Source of the DNA: Sphingobium cyanobacteriorum
GTDB lineage: Bacteria > Pseudomonadota > Alphaproteobacteria > Sphingomonadales > Sphingomonadaceae
Direction of reading: 5' to 3'
DNA: 64,000 nt
Assembly (NCBI RefSeq): GCF_030580935.1
Contig: NZ_JAUQOM010000001.1
Coordinates: 496,001 to 560,000 of the forward strand
Shown: in pieces, positions 45,402-54,899 of the stretch
Position numbering within the stretch: the first letter of the stretch is position 1
Layout of the letters: every line of letters begins with the position of its first letter
Notes under the pieces: model-generated
Database searches by the model: none
Told to the model about the DNA's origin: nothing
What the model saw: only the letters and a program-made list of their open reading frames with translations
Made by a program: the position numbers and the translations under genes

Positions 45402-46106
45402 CTAACCGGAGACGCCCGCCAAAAACGGCTGCACCCGCAGTCTTGGGAAAACCTCTTCGATCGGCTTGCTGTCGGGGGTCACATAGACATAGCCGCCCTT
45501 GCGGCGGAACAGCGGCGCGAGTTTCGCATAGAAGAGCCTGGGCACGTTGATGCAGCCGAAGGTGATGCGATTGTCGTCGATCGCGGGGGACAGCATCCGT
45601 TCGCGGCGCTTCTCCTTCGGATTGCCGGGCGGGATGGTGTGGAGCGCAACCGAGGTCGTATAATCGACCCACAGCACCTTCTGCCTGCCGGCCGCGACAC
45701 CGAATTTGGCGAGGAAGCGCCCGGCAGGGGTGGTCTTTTCGGCCGGGCCGATCTCCGCAAGGCTCTTGGCGCCGATGCCGGGGGTCGCGTCATCGCCCAA
45801 GGCAATGCCGACCAGCGTGGGGGCGTCGGCCAGCGGCTTGCCCTTTGCGTCGAACAGGAAGGCGCCTGCCCCCTGCTTGTCGATGATGATATAGGGCAGG
45901 CCATGATTGTCGCCCGACGCCGCGATCCAATCAGCCACGCGGCTGGCGCCTTCCGATCGGGCACGGGGCGCCGGAACAGGCTTCGGCGCGGCGGGCTGCT
46001 CAGCCTTGGCGACGGTCGGCGCGGGCTTTCTGGCCGGCCTTGCCGCCTGCGCCGGCAGCCCGGCGGCCAGCGCGCACAGGGCCAGCACCGTCATACTCAT
46101 CTTCAT
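45402..46106 (-). CDS. Exported L,D-transpeptidase-like protein with altered active site
   Basis: A 234-residue protein. The signal peptide is residues 1-21 (LPAQA cleavage), followed by a Pro/Ala/Lys-rich linker to about 50. The C-terminal domain resembles a YkuD fold: VDYTTSVALHTIPPGN gives the first catalytic His, and RITFGCINVP gives the Cys. The His that precedes Gly-Cys in the usual SHGC motif is Phe here, so catalysis may differ. Relatives are annotated as murein transpeptidase-like. A start further upstream would lack the signal peptide. Confidence 0.8.
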   Translation of the reverse strand: MKMSMTVLALCALAAGLPAQAARPARKPAPTVAKAEQPAAPKPVPAPRARSEGASRVADWIAASGDNHGLPYIIIDKQGAGAFLFDAKGKPLADAPTLVGIALGDDATPGIGAKSLAEIGPAEKTTPAGRFLAKFGVAAGRQKVLWVDYTTSVALHTIPPGNPKEKRRERMLSPAIDDNRITFGCINVPRLFYAKLAPLFRRKGGYVYVTPDSKPIEEVFPRLRVQPFLAGVSG

Positions 46107-46200
46107 CGTCAACAGCACCCGGACGGAAAAAGGGTCGGCGCCAAGAGGGAAGCGCCGACCATGAGGGAACATCATATATGTTGGTTTATGCCGCGTCGCG

Positions 46201-46503
46201 TCAGTTGCGCGCGCGCTTGCGCTGGGCTTCGGCCAGACGCTGCTCGACGCCATCGACACGCCCGTTGAGCTGGTCGAGCCGCTGGCCATTGGCCTGCGAC
46301 TGGGCGGAGGCGGACTGGGCTTCGGCGAGCGCCTGCCTGGCGGTGCCGTCGGTCTGCTGCAAACGCTGGTCCAGCGCGTCGACGCGCTGGTTCACGGTAG
46401 CGACCTGTTCGCGCACGAAACCCTTTGTAGCGCAGCCTCCCAGGCTGACAGAACCCGCCAAAATCAATGCCGTAGCGGCAATTTTTGTCATAGACGGCGA
46501 CAT
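46201..46503 (-). CDS. Small coiled-coil lipoprotein
   Basis: A 100-residue protein. The signal peptide ends in the lipobox LGGC at about residue 24. The mature part is a long Gln/Ala-rich coiled coil with heptads (VATVNQRVDALDQRLQQ, then DQLNGRVDGVEQRLAEAQ) and ends in a basic KRARN. It is similar in plan to Lpp-like and alphaproteobacterial outer-membrane lipoproteins that tether membrane and wall. AGGAG lies 7 nt before the ATG at 46503. Confidence 0.8.
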   Translation of the reverse strand: MSPSMTKIAATALILAGSVSLGGCATKGFVREQVATVNQRVDALDQRLQQTDGTARQALAEAQSASAQSQANGQRLDQLNGRVDGVEQRLAEAQRKRARN

Positions 46504-46722
46504 TTTATTCTCCTGATGGTCAAAATGACCAACCAATGCCAAGCCGAGCGCGGGGGGAGCGACAATGCGATTTTGTCAAATCGTGCATGGCGTCCGGTGA
46601 ATGGAAGGGCCGTATCGGACCAATTACGGGCAGTTGAACGGCCGCTTAACCAGCCGGGGAAACGGACCGCTTTCGGGCACCATTGGCCGTTCCAGCCATG
46701 AAGCGCACTGAGTGCGAAAATC

Positions 46723-46749
46723 AGGCCCCGGCCAGCATGGCCGGGGCCT
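46723..46749 (-). terminator. Rho-independent terminator of def
   Basis: AGGCCCCGGCC (46723-46733) pairs with GGCCGGGGCCT (46739-46749), with a five-base loop; the minus strand then reads GATTTTCG. It lies 28 nt after the def stop. The rest of the 46504-46776 gap shows no convincing gene. Confidence 0.75.
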
Positions 46750-46776
46750 GGTCATTTCGTCCAGCAACCAGCCATG

Positions 46777-47307
46777 TCAGGCGGCGCGGCGCGCCTTGTT
46801 CAGTTTCTTGAGCAGCATGTCGCGTTTCAGGCGCGAGAGATGATCGATGAAGAGAATCCCCTCCAGATGGTCCATTTCATGCTGGAGACAGGTGGCGAGC
46901 AGCCCTTCAAGCTGTTCTTCATGAATGCGGCCTTCGCGATCCATCCAACTGGCGCGGATCGCCGCCGGGCGCTCCACATCGGCATATTGGTCGGGCACCG
47001 ACAGGCAGCCCTCCTGATAGACCGACTGTTCTTCCGATCCTTTGAGGATTTGCGGGTTGATGAATACCAACGGCTTCTTGACCGGCGGCGCGCCTTCTTC
47101 GTCCGATTGAGGTTCCTGAAGGTCGATCACCAGCATCCGCTTGGGAACGCCGACCTGGATCGCGGCCAGGCCGATGCCCGGCGCATCGTACATCGTTTCG
47201 AACATGTCGTCGATCAAGCGCTGGAGGTCATCATCGATTGCCTCCACCGGGGTCGAAATGCTGCGAAGGCGCGGGTCCGGCGCCTCAAGGATCGGAAGAA
47301 TTGCCAT
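46777..47307 (-). CDS. def: Peptide deformylase
   Basis: Removes the formyl group from the N-terminal Met of new proteins. The three motifs are [20 protein letters not shown] with the metal-binding Cys, and [16 protein letters not shown] with HExxH. It has 176 residues. It lies downstream of recR on the minus strand. Its partner fmt is nearby but divergent, beyond recR. Confidence 0.97.
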   Translation of the reverse strand: MAILPILEAPDPRLRSISTPVEAIDDDLQRLIDDMFETMYDAPGIGLAAIQVGVPKRMLVIDLQEPQSDEEGAPPVKKPLVFINPQILKGSEEQSVYQEGCLSVPDQYADVERPAAIRASWMDREGRIHEEQLEGLLATCLQHEMDHLEGILFIDHLSRLKRDMLLKKLNKARRAA

Positions 47308-47352
47308 GGTCCGAACATAGACGGAACGCGGCGATATTTCAAGCCGAAGGCC

Positions 47353-47949
47353 CTACCCCATCGGCCGTCGCGCCCGCAGCGCCTGGGCCAGCGTGCCTTC
47401 ATCCAGATAGTCGAGTTCGCCGCCGACCGGCACGCCATGGGCCAATTGCGTAAGGCGGATCGGGAAGCGTTCGAGCCGCTCGGCAAGATAATGGGCGGTG
47501 GTCTGCCCCTCCAGCGTGGCGTTCATCGCCAGCACCACCTCATCCACGCCCCCCTGCTCCAGCCGGGCGACGAGCGCATCGATGGTGAGATCCTCAGGTC
47601 GCACCCCCTCCAATGCCGACAAGCGCCCACCCAGCACATGGAAGCGACCGGGAAAGAGACGCGATTTGTCGAGCGCCCAAAGGTCCGCCACATCCTCCAC
47701 CACGCAGAGCGCGCGCGGATCGCGCCGGTGGTCTGTGCAGATGCCGCAGGGATCGAGCGTATCGACATTGCCGCAAACATGGCAGGTGACGAGCCGTTCG
47801 TTCACCGCCTCCAGCGCGCGCAGCAGCGGCGCCATCGCGCTATCGCGCTTCTTGATCAGGTGCAGCACCGCACGCCGCGCCGAACGGGGGCCAAGGCCGG
47901 GCAAGCGGGACAGCGCCTGGGTCAGCGCCTCGATTTCTGGGGATAGCAT
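47353..47949 (-). CDS. recR: Recombination protein RecR
   Basis: Forms a clamp with RecO to load RecA during gap repair. The N-terminal helix-hairpin [18 protein letters not shown], the zinc finger [16 protein letters not shown] and the Toprim domain ([13 protein letters not shown] onward, with [11 protein letters not shown]) are intact. The ATG at 47949 gives the standard 198 residues. It is not linked to dnaX-ybaB as in many bacteria, but to def. Confidence 0.96.
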   Translation of the reverse strand: MLSPEIEALTQALSRLPGLGPRSARRAVLHLIKKRDSAMAPLLRALEAVNERLVTCHVCGNVDTLDPCGICTDHRRDPRALCVVEDVADLWALDKSRLFPGRFHVLGGRLSALEGVRPEDLTIDALVARLEQGGVDEVVLAMNATLEGQTTAHYLAERLERFPIRLTQLAHGVPVGGELDYLDEGTLAQALRARRPMG

Positions 47950-48003
47950 GGAACAGAGATAAAGGCTTGCAAGTCGTCCCGACAAGAGGTTTGAGCATCC
48001 ATC

Positions 48004-48912
48004 ATGCGTATCATCTACATGGGCACCCCCGATTTTGCCGTTCCCGCGCTCGATGCGCTGGTGCAGGCGGGGCATGACATCGTCGCTGTCTATAGCCAGC
48101 CGCCCCGCCCGGCCGGTCGCGGCAAGGGGCTGCGCGCGTCCCCGGTCCAGACCCGTGCCGAGGCATTGGGGCTTGCAATATACACGCCCGCGTCACTGAA
48201 GGACGCCGACGTGCAGGCCGCCTTCGCCGCACTGGACGCCGATGTCGCGGTGGTCGCGGCCTATGGCCTGATCCTGCCACGCGCGGTGCTGGACGCGCCA
48301 CGCCATGGCTGCATGAACATCCATGCTTCGCTGCTGCCGCGCTGGCGCGGGGCGGCGCCGATCCAGCGGGCGATCCTGTCGGGCGACAATGTCACCGGCG
48401 TTACCATCATGGACATGGAGGCGGGGCTGGACACCGGGCCGATGCGCGCCAAACATGTCACCCCGATCGAGGACAAGACCGCCGGCAGCCTGACCGCCGA
48501 ACTGGCCCAGGCCGGCGCGGAACTGATGGTCGAGGTGCTCGACGACATAGCGCTGCACCCGCCGATGGCCCAGCCGGAGGCGGGCGTCACCTATGCGTCC
48601 AAGATCGACAAGGCGGAATCGCGGATCGACTTCGCGCGGGGCGCGCATCAGGTCGAACGGCAGGTCCGCGCCTTCAACCCCTTCCCCGGCGCCTTTTTCG
48701 AATATCGTGGCGAACGATTCCGTATCCTGGCCGCCCATGTCGAACATCATGCCGGACCTGCGGGCGCATTGCTGGACGACAGCCTGCTGATCGGCTGCGG
48801 TCCTGACGCGATCCGCCCGACCCTGATCCAGCGCGCGGGCAAGGGCGCGATGACGCCGGGCGAATTGCTGCGCGGTTACGAGATGCCGGCGGGGAGCCGG
48901 GTGGACGGTTGA
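48004..48912 (+). CDS. fmt: Methionyl-tRNA formyltransferase
   Basis: Formylates the initiator Met-tRNA using 10-formyltetrahydrofolate. It opens with [14 protein letters not shown]. The catalytic core [15 protein letters not shown] contains the essential Asn and His, and [12 protein letters not shown] follows with the third catalytic residue, Asp. The C-terminal OB-fold tRNA domain covers about 205-302. It is divergent from recR-def and is followed 4 nt later by truA. Confidence 0.97.
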   Translation: MRIIYMGTPDFAVPALDALVQAGHDIVAVYSQPPRPAGRGKGLRASPVQTRAEALGLAIYTPASLKDADVQAAFAALDADVAVVAAYGLILPRAVLDAPRHGCMNIHASLLPRWRGAAPIQRAILSGDNVTGVTIMDMEAGLDTGPMRAKHVTPIEDKTAGSLTAELAQAGAELMVEVLDDIALHPPMAQPEAGVTYASKIDKAESRIDFARGAHQVERQVRAFNPFPGAFFEYRGERFRILAAHVEHHAGPAGALLDDSLLIGCGPDAIRPTLIQRAGKGAMTPGELLRGYEMPAGSRVDG

Positions 48913-48916
48913 GCGC

Positions 48917-49663
48917 ATGACCCGCTTTGCCTTCACCGTCGAATTTGACGGCCGCCCCTTCATGGGCTGGCAGCGGCAGGCGCATGGGCCGAGCGTGCAG
49001 CAGCGACTTGAGGATGCGATCCTGGCCGTCACCGGCGAGCGCGCGGTCATCCATGCCGCCGGGCGCACCGACGCGGGCGTCCATGGCCTGGCGATGCGCG
49101 CCCATGCCGATGTTGCCAAGGACATCGCGCCCTTCCGCCTGATGGAGGCAATCAATGCAAAGCTGCGGCCGGATCCGGTCGCGATCCTGGCGTGCGAGCC
49201 GGTCGCCGGCGACTGGCATGCGCGCTTTTCCTGCATCGGCCGTGCCTATGTCTATCGCATCGCCAATCGCCGTGCGCCGCTGACGTTCGAGCGGGGGCTG
49301 GTCTGGCGCGTGATCCAGCCGCTCGATGCAGACGCGATGCAGGAGGCGGCGCAGATATTGGTCGGGCGGCATGACTTCACCACCTTCCGATCGGCCCATT
49401 GTCAGGCGCAAAGCCCGGTCAAGTCGCTCGACCGGCTGGACGTGGCGCGCGACGGCGACCGCATCGCCATCCATGCGGCGGCCCGATCCTTCCTGCACCA
49501 TCAGGTGCGATCGATGGTCGGATGCCTGGCACTGGTCGGCATGGGCCGCTGGACCGCGGACGACCTGCGCGCGGCGCTGGAGGCAAAGGATCGCGCGGCG
49601 CTGGGGCTGAATGCGCCGCCGGACGGGCTATATTTCATGCGGGCAGATTATCCGCCCGCATGA
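48917..49663 (+). CDS. truA: tRNA pseudouridine(38-40) synthase
   Basis: Isomerises uridines 38-40 of the tRNA anticodon arm. The catalytic Asp is in [14 protein letters not shown] near residue 55. [12 protein letters not shown] at the N-terminus and [13 protein letters not shown] near the C-terminus are typical. It has 248 residues. It forms a fmt-truA unit, and its stop codon lies inside a perfect 11-bp inverted repeat. Confidence 0.96.
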   Translation: MTRFAFTVEFDGRPFMGWQRQAHGPSVQQRLEDAILAVTGERAVIHAAGRTDAGVHGLAMRAHADVAKDIAPFRLMEAINAKLRPDPVAILACEPVAGDWHARFSCIGRAYVYRIANRRAPLTFERGLVWRVIQPLDADAMQEAAQILVGRHDFTTFRSAHCQAQSPVKSLDRLDVARDGDRIAIHAAARSFLHHQVRSMVGCLALVGMGRWTADDLRAALEAKDRAALGLNAPPDGLYFMRADYPPA

Positions 49664-49664
49664 A
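49634..49664. terminator. Hairpin over the truA stop codon, between convergent genes
   Basis: TTCATGCGGGC (49634-49644) and GCCCGCATGAA (49654-49664) pair perfectly with a nine-base loop. T-runs are lacking on the plus strand, and on the minus strand the stem is followed by AT-rich sequence. It is a probable 3' end structure for truA and the GGDEF gene. Confidence 0.4.
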
Positions 49665-49670
49665 GGCCGG

Positions 49671-50639
49671 TCAGGCGAATATGGTGGTATAAACCCGATT
49701 CTTGCCCGCCCGCTTGGCCGCGCGCATCGCATCGTCGGCGCAGGCGATCAGGTGATCCAGATTGGTCACGCCGGCGGTGTCGGCGGTGACAAGTCCGAAG
49801 CTGCCGCTGATCCCCATGCCGATATCGGCCAGTGCCCGACGCGCATTGTCGGCGACAGCACGGGCCGCCGCCGCATCGCATCCCGCGAGGAGAACAAGAA
49901 ATTCGTCGCCGCCGATGCGCGCGACAAGCGCACCCGCCCCCGCCATTGCCGTGAGCAGCCGCGCAACATGGGTCAGGCAATCGTCACCGGCGGCATGACC
50001 GCGATCGTCATTGAGCGACTTGAAACCGTCGAGATCGAGGAAGATCAGGCTGGCCCCTTCACCCCGTTGCGCGCCATCGGCCAGACTATCCTTCGCCCGG
50101 CAGGCAAAGCCGCGCCGGTTGAGCAATCCGGTCAGCGGATCATGGCCCGCCTCGAAACTGGCCTGGCGCAGGTCGGATTGATCCTCGATCACCGCGACGT
50201 AGAATTCGGGACGATCCGCGTCGTCGCGAATCATGGCCACGGTCAGATTGATCCAGATAATTGTCCCGTCAGCCCGGATATAGCGCTTTTCCATCGTGTA
50301 CCGTGGCAGTTCACCGGCATGCAGCCGCGCCAGAAGCGTTTCGTCAGCGCTCAGGTCATCGGGATGGGTGATCTGTCGAAAGCCGGTGCGAATCAGCGTT
50401 TCGGCGTCATAGCCGCTGATTTCGCAGAAGCGCGGATTGACCAGCAGGAACCGGCCATCGAGCGCCACATGGGCGATACCGACCGGCGCGTGCAGAAAGG
50501 TCGCCTCGAAACGCCGCTGGGCCTGCGCCAGGGCAGAGACAAGTATCTCGTCCGGCGGCACGGCCTGGATCGAATCCGGGGAAGGGGTAGATTTGCATGA
50601 AGGCGATTCGGTGAATTGCCAGTGCGACTGCCTGCTCAT
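49671..50639 (-). CDS. PAS-GGDEF diguanylate cyclase
   Basis: A 322-residue cytoplasmic protein that makes cyclic di-GMP. A PAS domain (about 40-160) has FLHAPVGIAHVALDGRFLLVN and a PAC segment ending in FYVAVIEDQSDLR. The GGDEF domain (about 165-320) has HDPLTGLLNRRGF, LIFLDLDGFKSLNDDRGH and the intact catalytic RIGGDEFLVLL. I see no RxxD inhibitory site just before it. A GTG three bases upstream of the chosen ATG is also possible. The PAS ligand is unknown. Confidence 0.92.
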   Translation of the reverse strand: MSRQSHWQFTESPSCKSTPSPDSIQAVPPDEILVSALAQAQRRFEATFLHAPVGIAHVALDGRFLLVNPRFCEISGYDAETLIRTGFRQITHPDDLSADETLLARLHAGELPRYTMEKRYIRADGTIIWINLTVAMIRDDADRPEFYVAVIEDQSDLRQASFEAGHDPLTGLLNRRGFACRAKDSLADGAQRGEGASLIFLDLDGFKSLNDDRGHAAGDDCLTHVARLLTAMAGAGALVARIGGDEFLVLLAGCDAAAARAVADNARRALADIGMGISGSFGLVTADTAGVTNLDHLIACADDAMRAAKRAGKNRVYTTIFA

Positions 50640-50701
50640 CACCCCCTATTGCGCGGAAAATGCTAAACAGAAGCTTATCGCGCCGCACACTCGTACAATA
50701 G

Positions 50702-51430
50702 TCAGAGGCGGGCCCGGAAAGGCGTAAAATCGGTGCCCGTGTCATAGACATCCAGCCCTTCGCGACGCTTGAGGGCATTCACCACGGCATAGGTGACGGG
50801 GGTGAGCACCGCTTCCCAGCCGACCTTCATCGCCCAGTTCGTTACCATCACGGTCAGCACCTGTGCGTTGCTCCAGTCGCCATAAAAAGCGAGCGGGTAG
50901 AAGAGCAGGCTGTCCACCCCCTGCCCCACGATCGTCGAGCCGATCGTCCGCATCCACAAATGCCGCCCTTGCGTCAGCAATTTCATCCTGGCGAGCACGA
51001 AACTGTTGGCGAACTCCCCGGCCCAAAAGGCGCAGAGTGAAGCGAATACGATACGCCAGGTACTGCCGAACACCGCTTCATAGGCCCCCTGGCCGGACCA
51101 GCCGGCGGCCGGCGGCAGCGCGACCACCACCCAGCTCATCAGCGCCATGAACAGCATCGCACCGAACCCCGCCCAGACGCAGCGCCGCGCGCGCGCATAG
51201 CCATAAACTTCGGTCAGCACGTCACCGATGACATAGCCCAACGGAAAAAAGAGGATGCCCGCCCCGAAGGTGAAGCCGCCCACGGTCGACAGCTTGGCCG
51301 CGCCGATCAGGTTCGACAGCAGCAATATGGCGACGAAGGCCGCCATGAAGAAATCATAGTAGCGCAGCGGACGCCCGCCCAGCGCCCCGGCATCGACCTT
51401 GTGAACCGCCCCTTTGCTCATGGCGATCAT
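50702..51430 (-). CDS. yhhQ: Queuosine precursor transporter (YhhQ family)
   Basis: Inner-membrane importer of 7-cyano- or 7-aminomethyl-7-deazaguanine for queuosine tRNA modification. It has six hydrophobic segments. YYDFFMAAFVAILLLSN, PLGYVIGDVLTEVYGYARAR and FWAGEFANSFVLARMKLLTQGRHLWMRTIGST (quoted in part), then VGQGVDSLLFYPLAFYG, are characteristic. It has 242 residues from the ATG at 51430; an ATG three codons later is also possible. No preQ1 riboswitch was seen in the short leader. Confidence 0.92.
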   Translation of the reverse strand: MIAMSKGAVHKVDAGALGGRPLRYYDFFMAAFVAILLLSNLIGAAKLSTVGGFTFGAGILFFPLGYVIGDVLTEVYGYARARRCVWAGFGAMLFMALMSWVVVALPPAAGWSGQGAYEAVFGSTWRIVFASLCAFWAGEFANSFVLARMKLLTQGRHLWMRTIGSTIVGQGVDSLLFYPLAFYGDWSNAQVLTVMVTNWAMKVGWEAVLTPVTYAVVNALKRREGLDVYDTGTDFTPFRARL

Positions 51431-51491
51431 GCTTATCGCGCGGTCAGGCGATTGCAAGCCATCGCGACGCCCGCTATCGCGGCAGGCGCAC

Positions 51492-51568
51492 GGCCCCGTA
51501 GCTCAGTTGGATAGAGCATTCGCCTTCTAAGCGAATGGTCGCAGGTTCGAATCCTGCCGGGGTCGCCA
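51492..51568 (+). tRNA. tRNA-Arg (anticodon UCU)
   Basis: A 77-nt cloverleaf. The acceptor GGCCCCG pairs with CGGGGTC (one G-U), and the D-arm is GCTC...GAGC. The anticodon stem TTCGC/GCGAA has the loop CTTCTAA giving anticodon TCT, and the T-arm GCAGG-TTCGAAT-CCTGC follows. CCA is encoded. Its 3' end faces a lower-GC region, so it could have served as an integration site. Confidence 0.95.
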
Positions 51569-51650
51569 ATTCGGCCTGTTTCAGGAACCTTGCCTGCCTT
51601 CGCGATTTTGAGCCTAGTGTCGCAAGGCAGGATCGGACCGGAGAGTGGTA

Positions 51651-52829
51651 ATGAGACGGGTTGCAATTGCCGGATGCGCGTCTCTGCTCTGCGGGTTGAC
51701 GGTTTCAGGATCGGCCCAGACACCTGCACAACCGGAGATTTATGACTGGCTGGTCATGAATGTGTGTGTTGACGCAAAAGGAAATGCAACGCGCGCGACA
51801 CCATTTCAATGTCCGTTGTCGCAACAGCGCGATCTGCGCCCGGACGAAGCGATAGCTTACGCCCATGCCGACTTCCCCAATGCAGGCAAGGCGGGCGGCT
51901 GCCGCAATCTGGGCATTTCGCGTCGCTATGGCTATCCGTTGAAACAGGGCGGCAGTGATGAAGCGGGCACCCGATATCGGCTGATAGTCGGCTGGACCGA
52001 TTATCCACCACTGAAAGACCCCTGCGGTTTCGGCAGGTTCGATGCGCGCGACATGGCGACCATCGTTGCCGTGGGGCCAAAGGGCGCGAGCCTGGTGGGC
52101 GCGCATCATCATAACCAATGGTTCCTGACGCTGGGCGGCCAGGCGGCACAAAAGGGCCGCCGCGGCACCGCGCGCTTCATGGATAGCTGGGCCTTTCCTG
52201 GCCAGGTCCCTGCGTTGGGACAGACAGGCTGGAGCAATTTCACACGCAAAACTTTGAAAAGCGACACACCCGCCTTCCCCACCCAGAGCCTGCAAGCAGA
52301 CACGAACGCCCGACAGCTTCGCCCCACACTCCAGATATGGAAGCATATCCGCTTTCAATATGGATCGGCCGCCATGCCATCCGCCACGCTAGACACGCTG
52401 CTGCACATCCCCTTCACCAGTGCGAGCGAGGGTGGTCCGGGGGCTGCGCGCGGTTCCGAACATATCTACCTGACCCGTGAACTGGGCTATGTCACACGAT
52501 GGGAGAACTGGGCGCGTGACGATGCACCTCGCGATGTGTTGGGGCTGGCGAAGCGCGCCTATGCGACAGCGACTTGTTCAAAGCCGGGCGCGATAGAAGG
52601 AAGGGTTGCACCTAATCTGCGGATGGGGCCCGTAGTCGATGACAAGGCTTCGGGCCTGTACAGGCAACAGGTGACTGGCACGACCGTCGACGGCCGGACA
52701 GAAACGCATATGTGGTACATGATCGGATGTCATGATTTTACCAATGTGCAGCCGACCCCGGCATTGACACCCGAACGGCTGGTTGGCGAAAATACGTTCG
52801 GCTCCCCCTTCATGGCGCAGTTCCGTTAA
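51651..52829 (+). CDS. Exported protein of unknown function
   Basis: A 392-residue protein. A signal peptide spans residues 1-22 (SGSAQ cleavage). The mature part is rich in Trp, His, Tyr and Cys and includes VGAHHHNQWFLTLGGQAAQ, CGFGRFDARDMATI and GRTETHMWYMIGCHDF, which could bind a metal or a ligand. No family was recognised. GGAG lies about 7 nt before the ATG. It lies directly after tRNA-Arg in a region less GC-rich than the core genes, followed by another unfamiliar gene on the opposite strand. Confidence 0.75.
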   Translation: MRRVAIAGCASLLCGLTVSGSAQTPAQPEIYDWLVMNVCVDAKGNATRATPFQCPLSQQRDLRPDEAIAYAHADFPNAGKAGGCRNLGISRRYGYPLKQGGSDEAGTRYRLIVGWTDYPPLKDPCGFGRFDARDMATIVAVGPKGASLVGAHHHNQWFLTLGGQAAQKGRRGTARFMDSWAFPGQVPALGQTGWSNFTRKTLKSDTPAFPTQSLQADTNARQLRPTLQIWKHIRFQYGSAAMPSATLDTLLHIPFTSASEGGPGAARGSEHIYLTRELGYVTRWENWARDDAPRDVLGLAKRAYATATCSKPGAIEGRVAPNLRMGPVVDDKASGLYRQQVTGTTVDGRTETHMWYMIGCHDFTNVQPTPALTPERLVGENTFGSPFMAQFR

Positions 52830-52892
52830 AATCGGATCGCATTTTCATCCGGCCACCTGGTGCACGACAGTCGCGTACAGCCATCTGTTCAT

Positions 52893-54899
52893 TCACCTGG
52901 GAAGGCGCTGCACCTTCAGATTTTTGAAAAACCGCCTGATCCGTTTATATAAGCTTGGCGATGCTTGGCTGACACTCTTCAGTCGGATGAAATTGGGATG
53001 CGTCCCGACGAAAGCGGTCGAATCCGCATAGTCGAACGAGCCAAATGGCAAGCCATGATCCTCTATATTGGCGATACGTACGTCATCAATCCCCTGCACG
53101 GTCTGCAACGTCGTGTAGAGAGAATTTTGATCCACCCACCAGGCCGATTCTTTCGTCCTGATCGCACGCCCAAGATAGCGGCGCATGTCCTGCGCGACCT
53201 GACGGGCAACGATCGATTGGTTGCGATCACTGAGATAGAGACAGGCGGCGTTGACAATAGACCAGGGCAAAAGCCGCGGATAGCGATAGATAAGGCCCCA
53301 AGGCTTGGCCGCCTGGCGGACGGTCCGAACACGATCATAGATGCGGAAAGCAACGTCACAGTCGGTATCGGACAAGCGATTGAGAAATTCGTCAGGCGAT
53401 TTGGTGAAAGTCACGTCGATGTCGGTCAGGATGATCTGCTTGGCGACATGCCGCAAAAAATCCTCTGCGCGCAGAAAGCGCATGCTGGCATAATAGGCCG
53501 GAAGCGCGAAGGCGGGGCGTTCCCAGGAAAAAGATATATCGTCAAAGCCCGACAACTCGGTTGCCACTGCGGCGGCCGCTTCGTCCCACGTCGGCGCTGC
53601 GATATGGAAATGCAGTCGCACTTTGCCACCCGCAGCACGCGCAGACGCAGCATAGGCTTTCGCATAGCGTCCAAAATATCCAAGATCGGCACAACAGACA
53701 TAGGCCAGTGCCACGCGATTCACATCACGGAAACTTGTTTCGATCCGGGCCAATCCATGCTCGTCCGTCTCGTCCAGATTGTCGAACAGGCTGCTGGCGC
53801 CGCTCAGCGACAACTGGTTGACCAGCGTTGCGGACTTCGAAAAATATCCGACAAATTTGTCCGATCCGGACAGAAAATGGTCGATCCCTAAAAGGAAACA
53901 ATTTTCGCCGATCGATTCGTCGGTGCAGGACAGGCGCATCTTTTCCAGAATGTCGGCACGGAATCCGTCATCCTGCCAGAACTTCCGTGTCTGCGCCGCA
54001 CATTCCAGCATCCGTTTGGCAACATCCGTCAATTGTGATGCCACCGCGAAGCGCGCATATTCCTCTACAATCGCCAGTTTGATTTCTTCATCATCGGGAA
54101 AGACCGAAAGGAAGAGATCCTTCAGGCGCACCAGCGCCCTGGCGCCTGCCGCGCCACGCTGATCGAGAAAGTCCCAAACCTCCGTCAGGGATGGACCATC
54201 TTCCACGGCGTCAATGGCCTGGATCCGCGCCGCGCGCACCTGCGCTTCGAGTTTGCGGGCAAAAATATGGTCGGCCAGCACTTCACCGACGGGACTATCC
54301 TGTAGCGAGGCAAGGATATGGTCGACCTGAGCCGCAATTTTGGGACGGTAAGGCCGGCGATAGACTCGCCTGACAATGTCTATGGCCTCTTCGAGATAAT
54401 CGGGTTCACGCTTGATCAGGCCAGCCGCCAGCTTGAGCGCTTCCATTTCCTTCTTCATCGTCAGCCGACGATGGATTTCAACCACCAGTCCGTGATCATC
54501 CGAATGGCGGGAAGCGGCGCGAAACAGGGCATCGAACGCCGCAGGCGCGTCTGCCACCTCGTAATTCACGCTCCGCCGTTTGCCGAGCGACAGTTCACGC
54601 GCCATGTGCAGCGCAAACTCGGCTCGGCTGGCTGTCAGATCGGCATCATCCTGATCCATGTCCTCAGCCAGATGCGCCGCCGCCGCGTCCACTTTCTCGA
54701 TGGCGAAATTAAGCCGTGCGCGATGCAGGCTGCGTGTGCCGAGCAACGGGGGCAGATCGATTGCATTGAGTTGCGCCAGCGTAGCGTGGATTTTGTCAAA
54801 CTCAGGGGTTCTCTTGGTATGGGCGGTACTCAGGCGTTCTGCTTTACCAAAAGTTTCGTCATGCGCAGACAATGCCTTGCCCAACTGAGAATTAGACAT
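52893..54899 (-). CDS. Large helical-repeat protein with C-terminal GT-A-like glycosyltransferase domain
   Basis: A 668-residue protein with no signal peptide. Residues 1-350 are helical and repeat-like, resembling TPR arrays (ARAEFALHMARELSLGKRR, LIKREPDYLEEAIDIVRRVY). From about residue 400 a nucleotide-sugar-transferase-like fold is suggested: KQIILTDIDVTF gives a DxD metal motif, FRIYDRVRTVRQ and SAWWVDQNSLYTTLQ parallel conserved blocks of GT-A enzymes, and FVGTHP is near the end. AAAGGAGG lies 4-6 nt before the ATG, a near-perfect site. GC content is lower (33 of 60 bases at 53221-53280). The substrate is unknown. Confidence 0.75.
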   Translation of the reverse strand: MSNSQLGKALSAHDETFGKAERLSTAHTKRTPEFDKIHATLAQLNAIDLPPLLGTRSLHRARLNFAIEKVDAAAAHLAEDMDQDDADLTASRAEFALHMARELSLGKRRSVNYEVADAPAAFDALFRAASRHSDDHGLVVEIHRRLTMKKEMEALKLAAGLIKREPDYLEEAIDIVRRVYRRPYRPKIAAQVDHILASLQDSPVGEVLADHIFARKLEAQVRAARIQAIDAVEDGPSLTEVWDFLDQRGAAGARALVRLKDLFLSVFPDDEEIKLAIVEEYARFAVASQLTDVAKRMLECAAQTRKFWQDDGFRADILEKMRLSCTDESIGENCFLLGIDHFLSGSDKFVGYFSKSATLVNQLSLSGASSLFDNLDETDEHGLARIETSFRDVNRVALAYVCCADLGYFGRYAKAYAASARAAGGKVRLHFHIAAPTWDEAAAAVATELSGFDDISFSWERPAFALPAYYASMRFLRAEDFLRHVAKQIILTDIDVTFTKSPDEFLNRLSDTDCDVAFRIYDRVRTVRQAAKPWGLIYRYPRLLPWSIVNAACLYLSDRNQSIVARQVAQDMRRYLGRAIRTKESAWWVDQNSLYTTLQTVQGIDDVRIANIEDHGLPFGSFDYADSTAFVGTHPNFIRLKSVSQASPSLYKRIRRFFKNLKVQRLPR

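Noticed and set aside
46516..46701. 61-codon plus-strand frame in the gap before def
   Set aside because: No ribosome-binding site, odd composition and no family resemblance; the gap looks intergenic.
50702..51491. preQ1 riboswitch before the queuosine-precursor transporter
   Set aside because: The leader up to tRNA-Arg is only about 60 nt and shows no preQ1-type pseudoknot elements.
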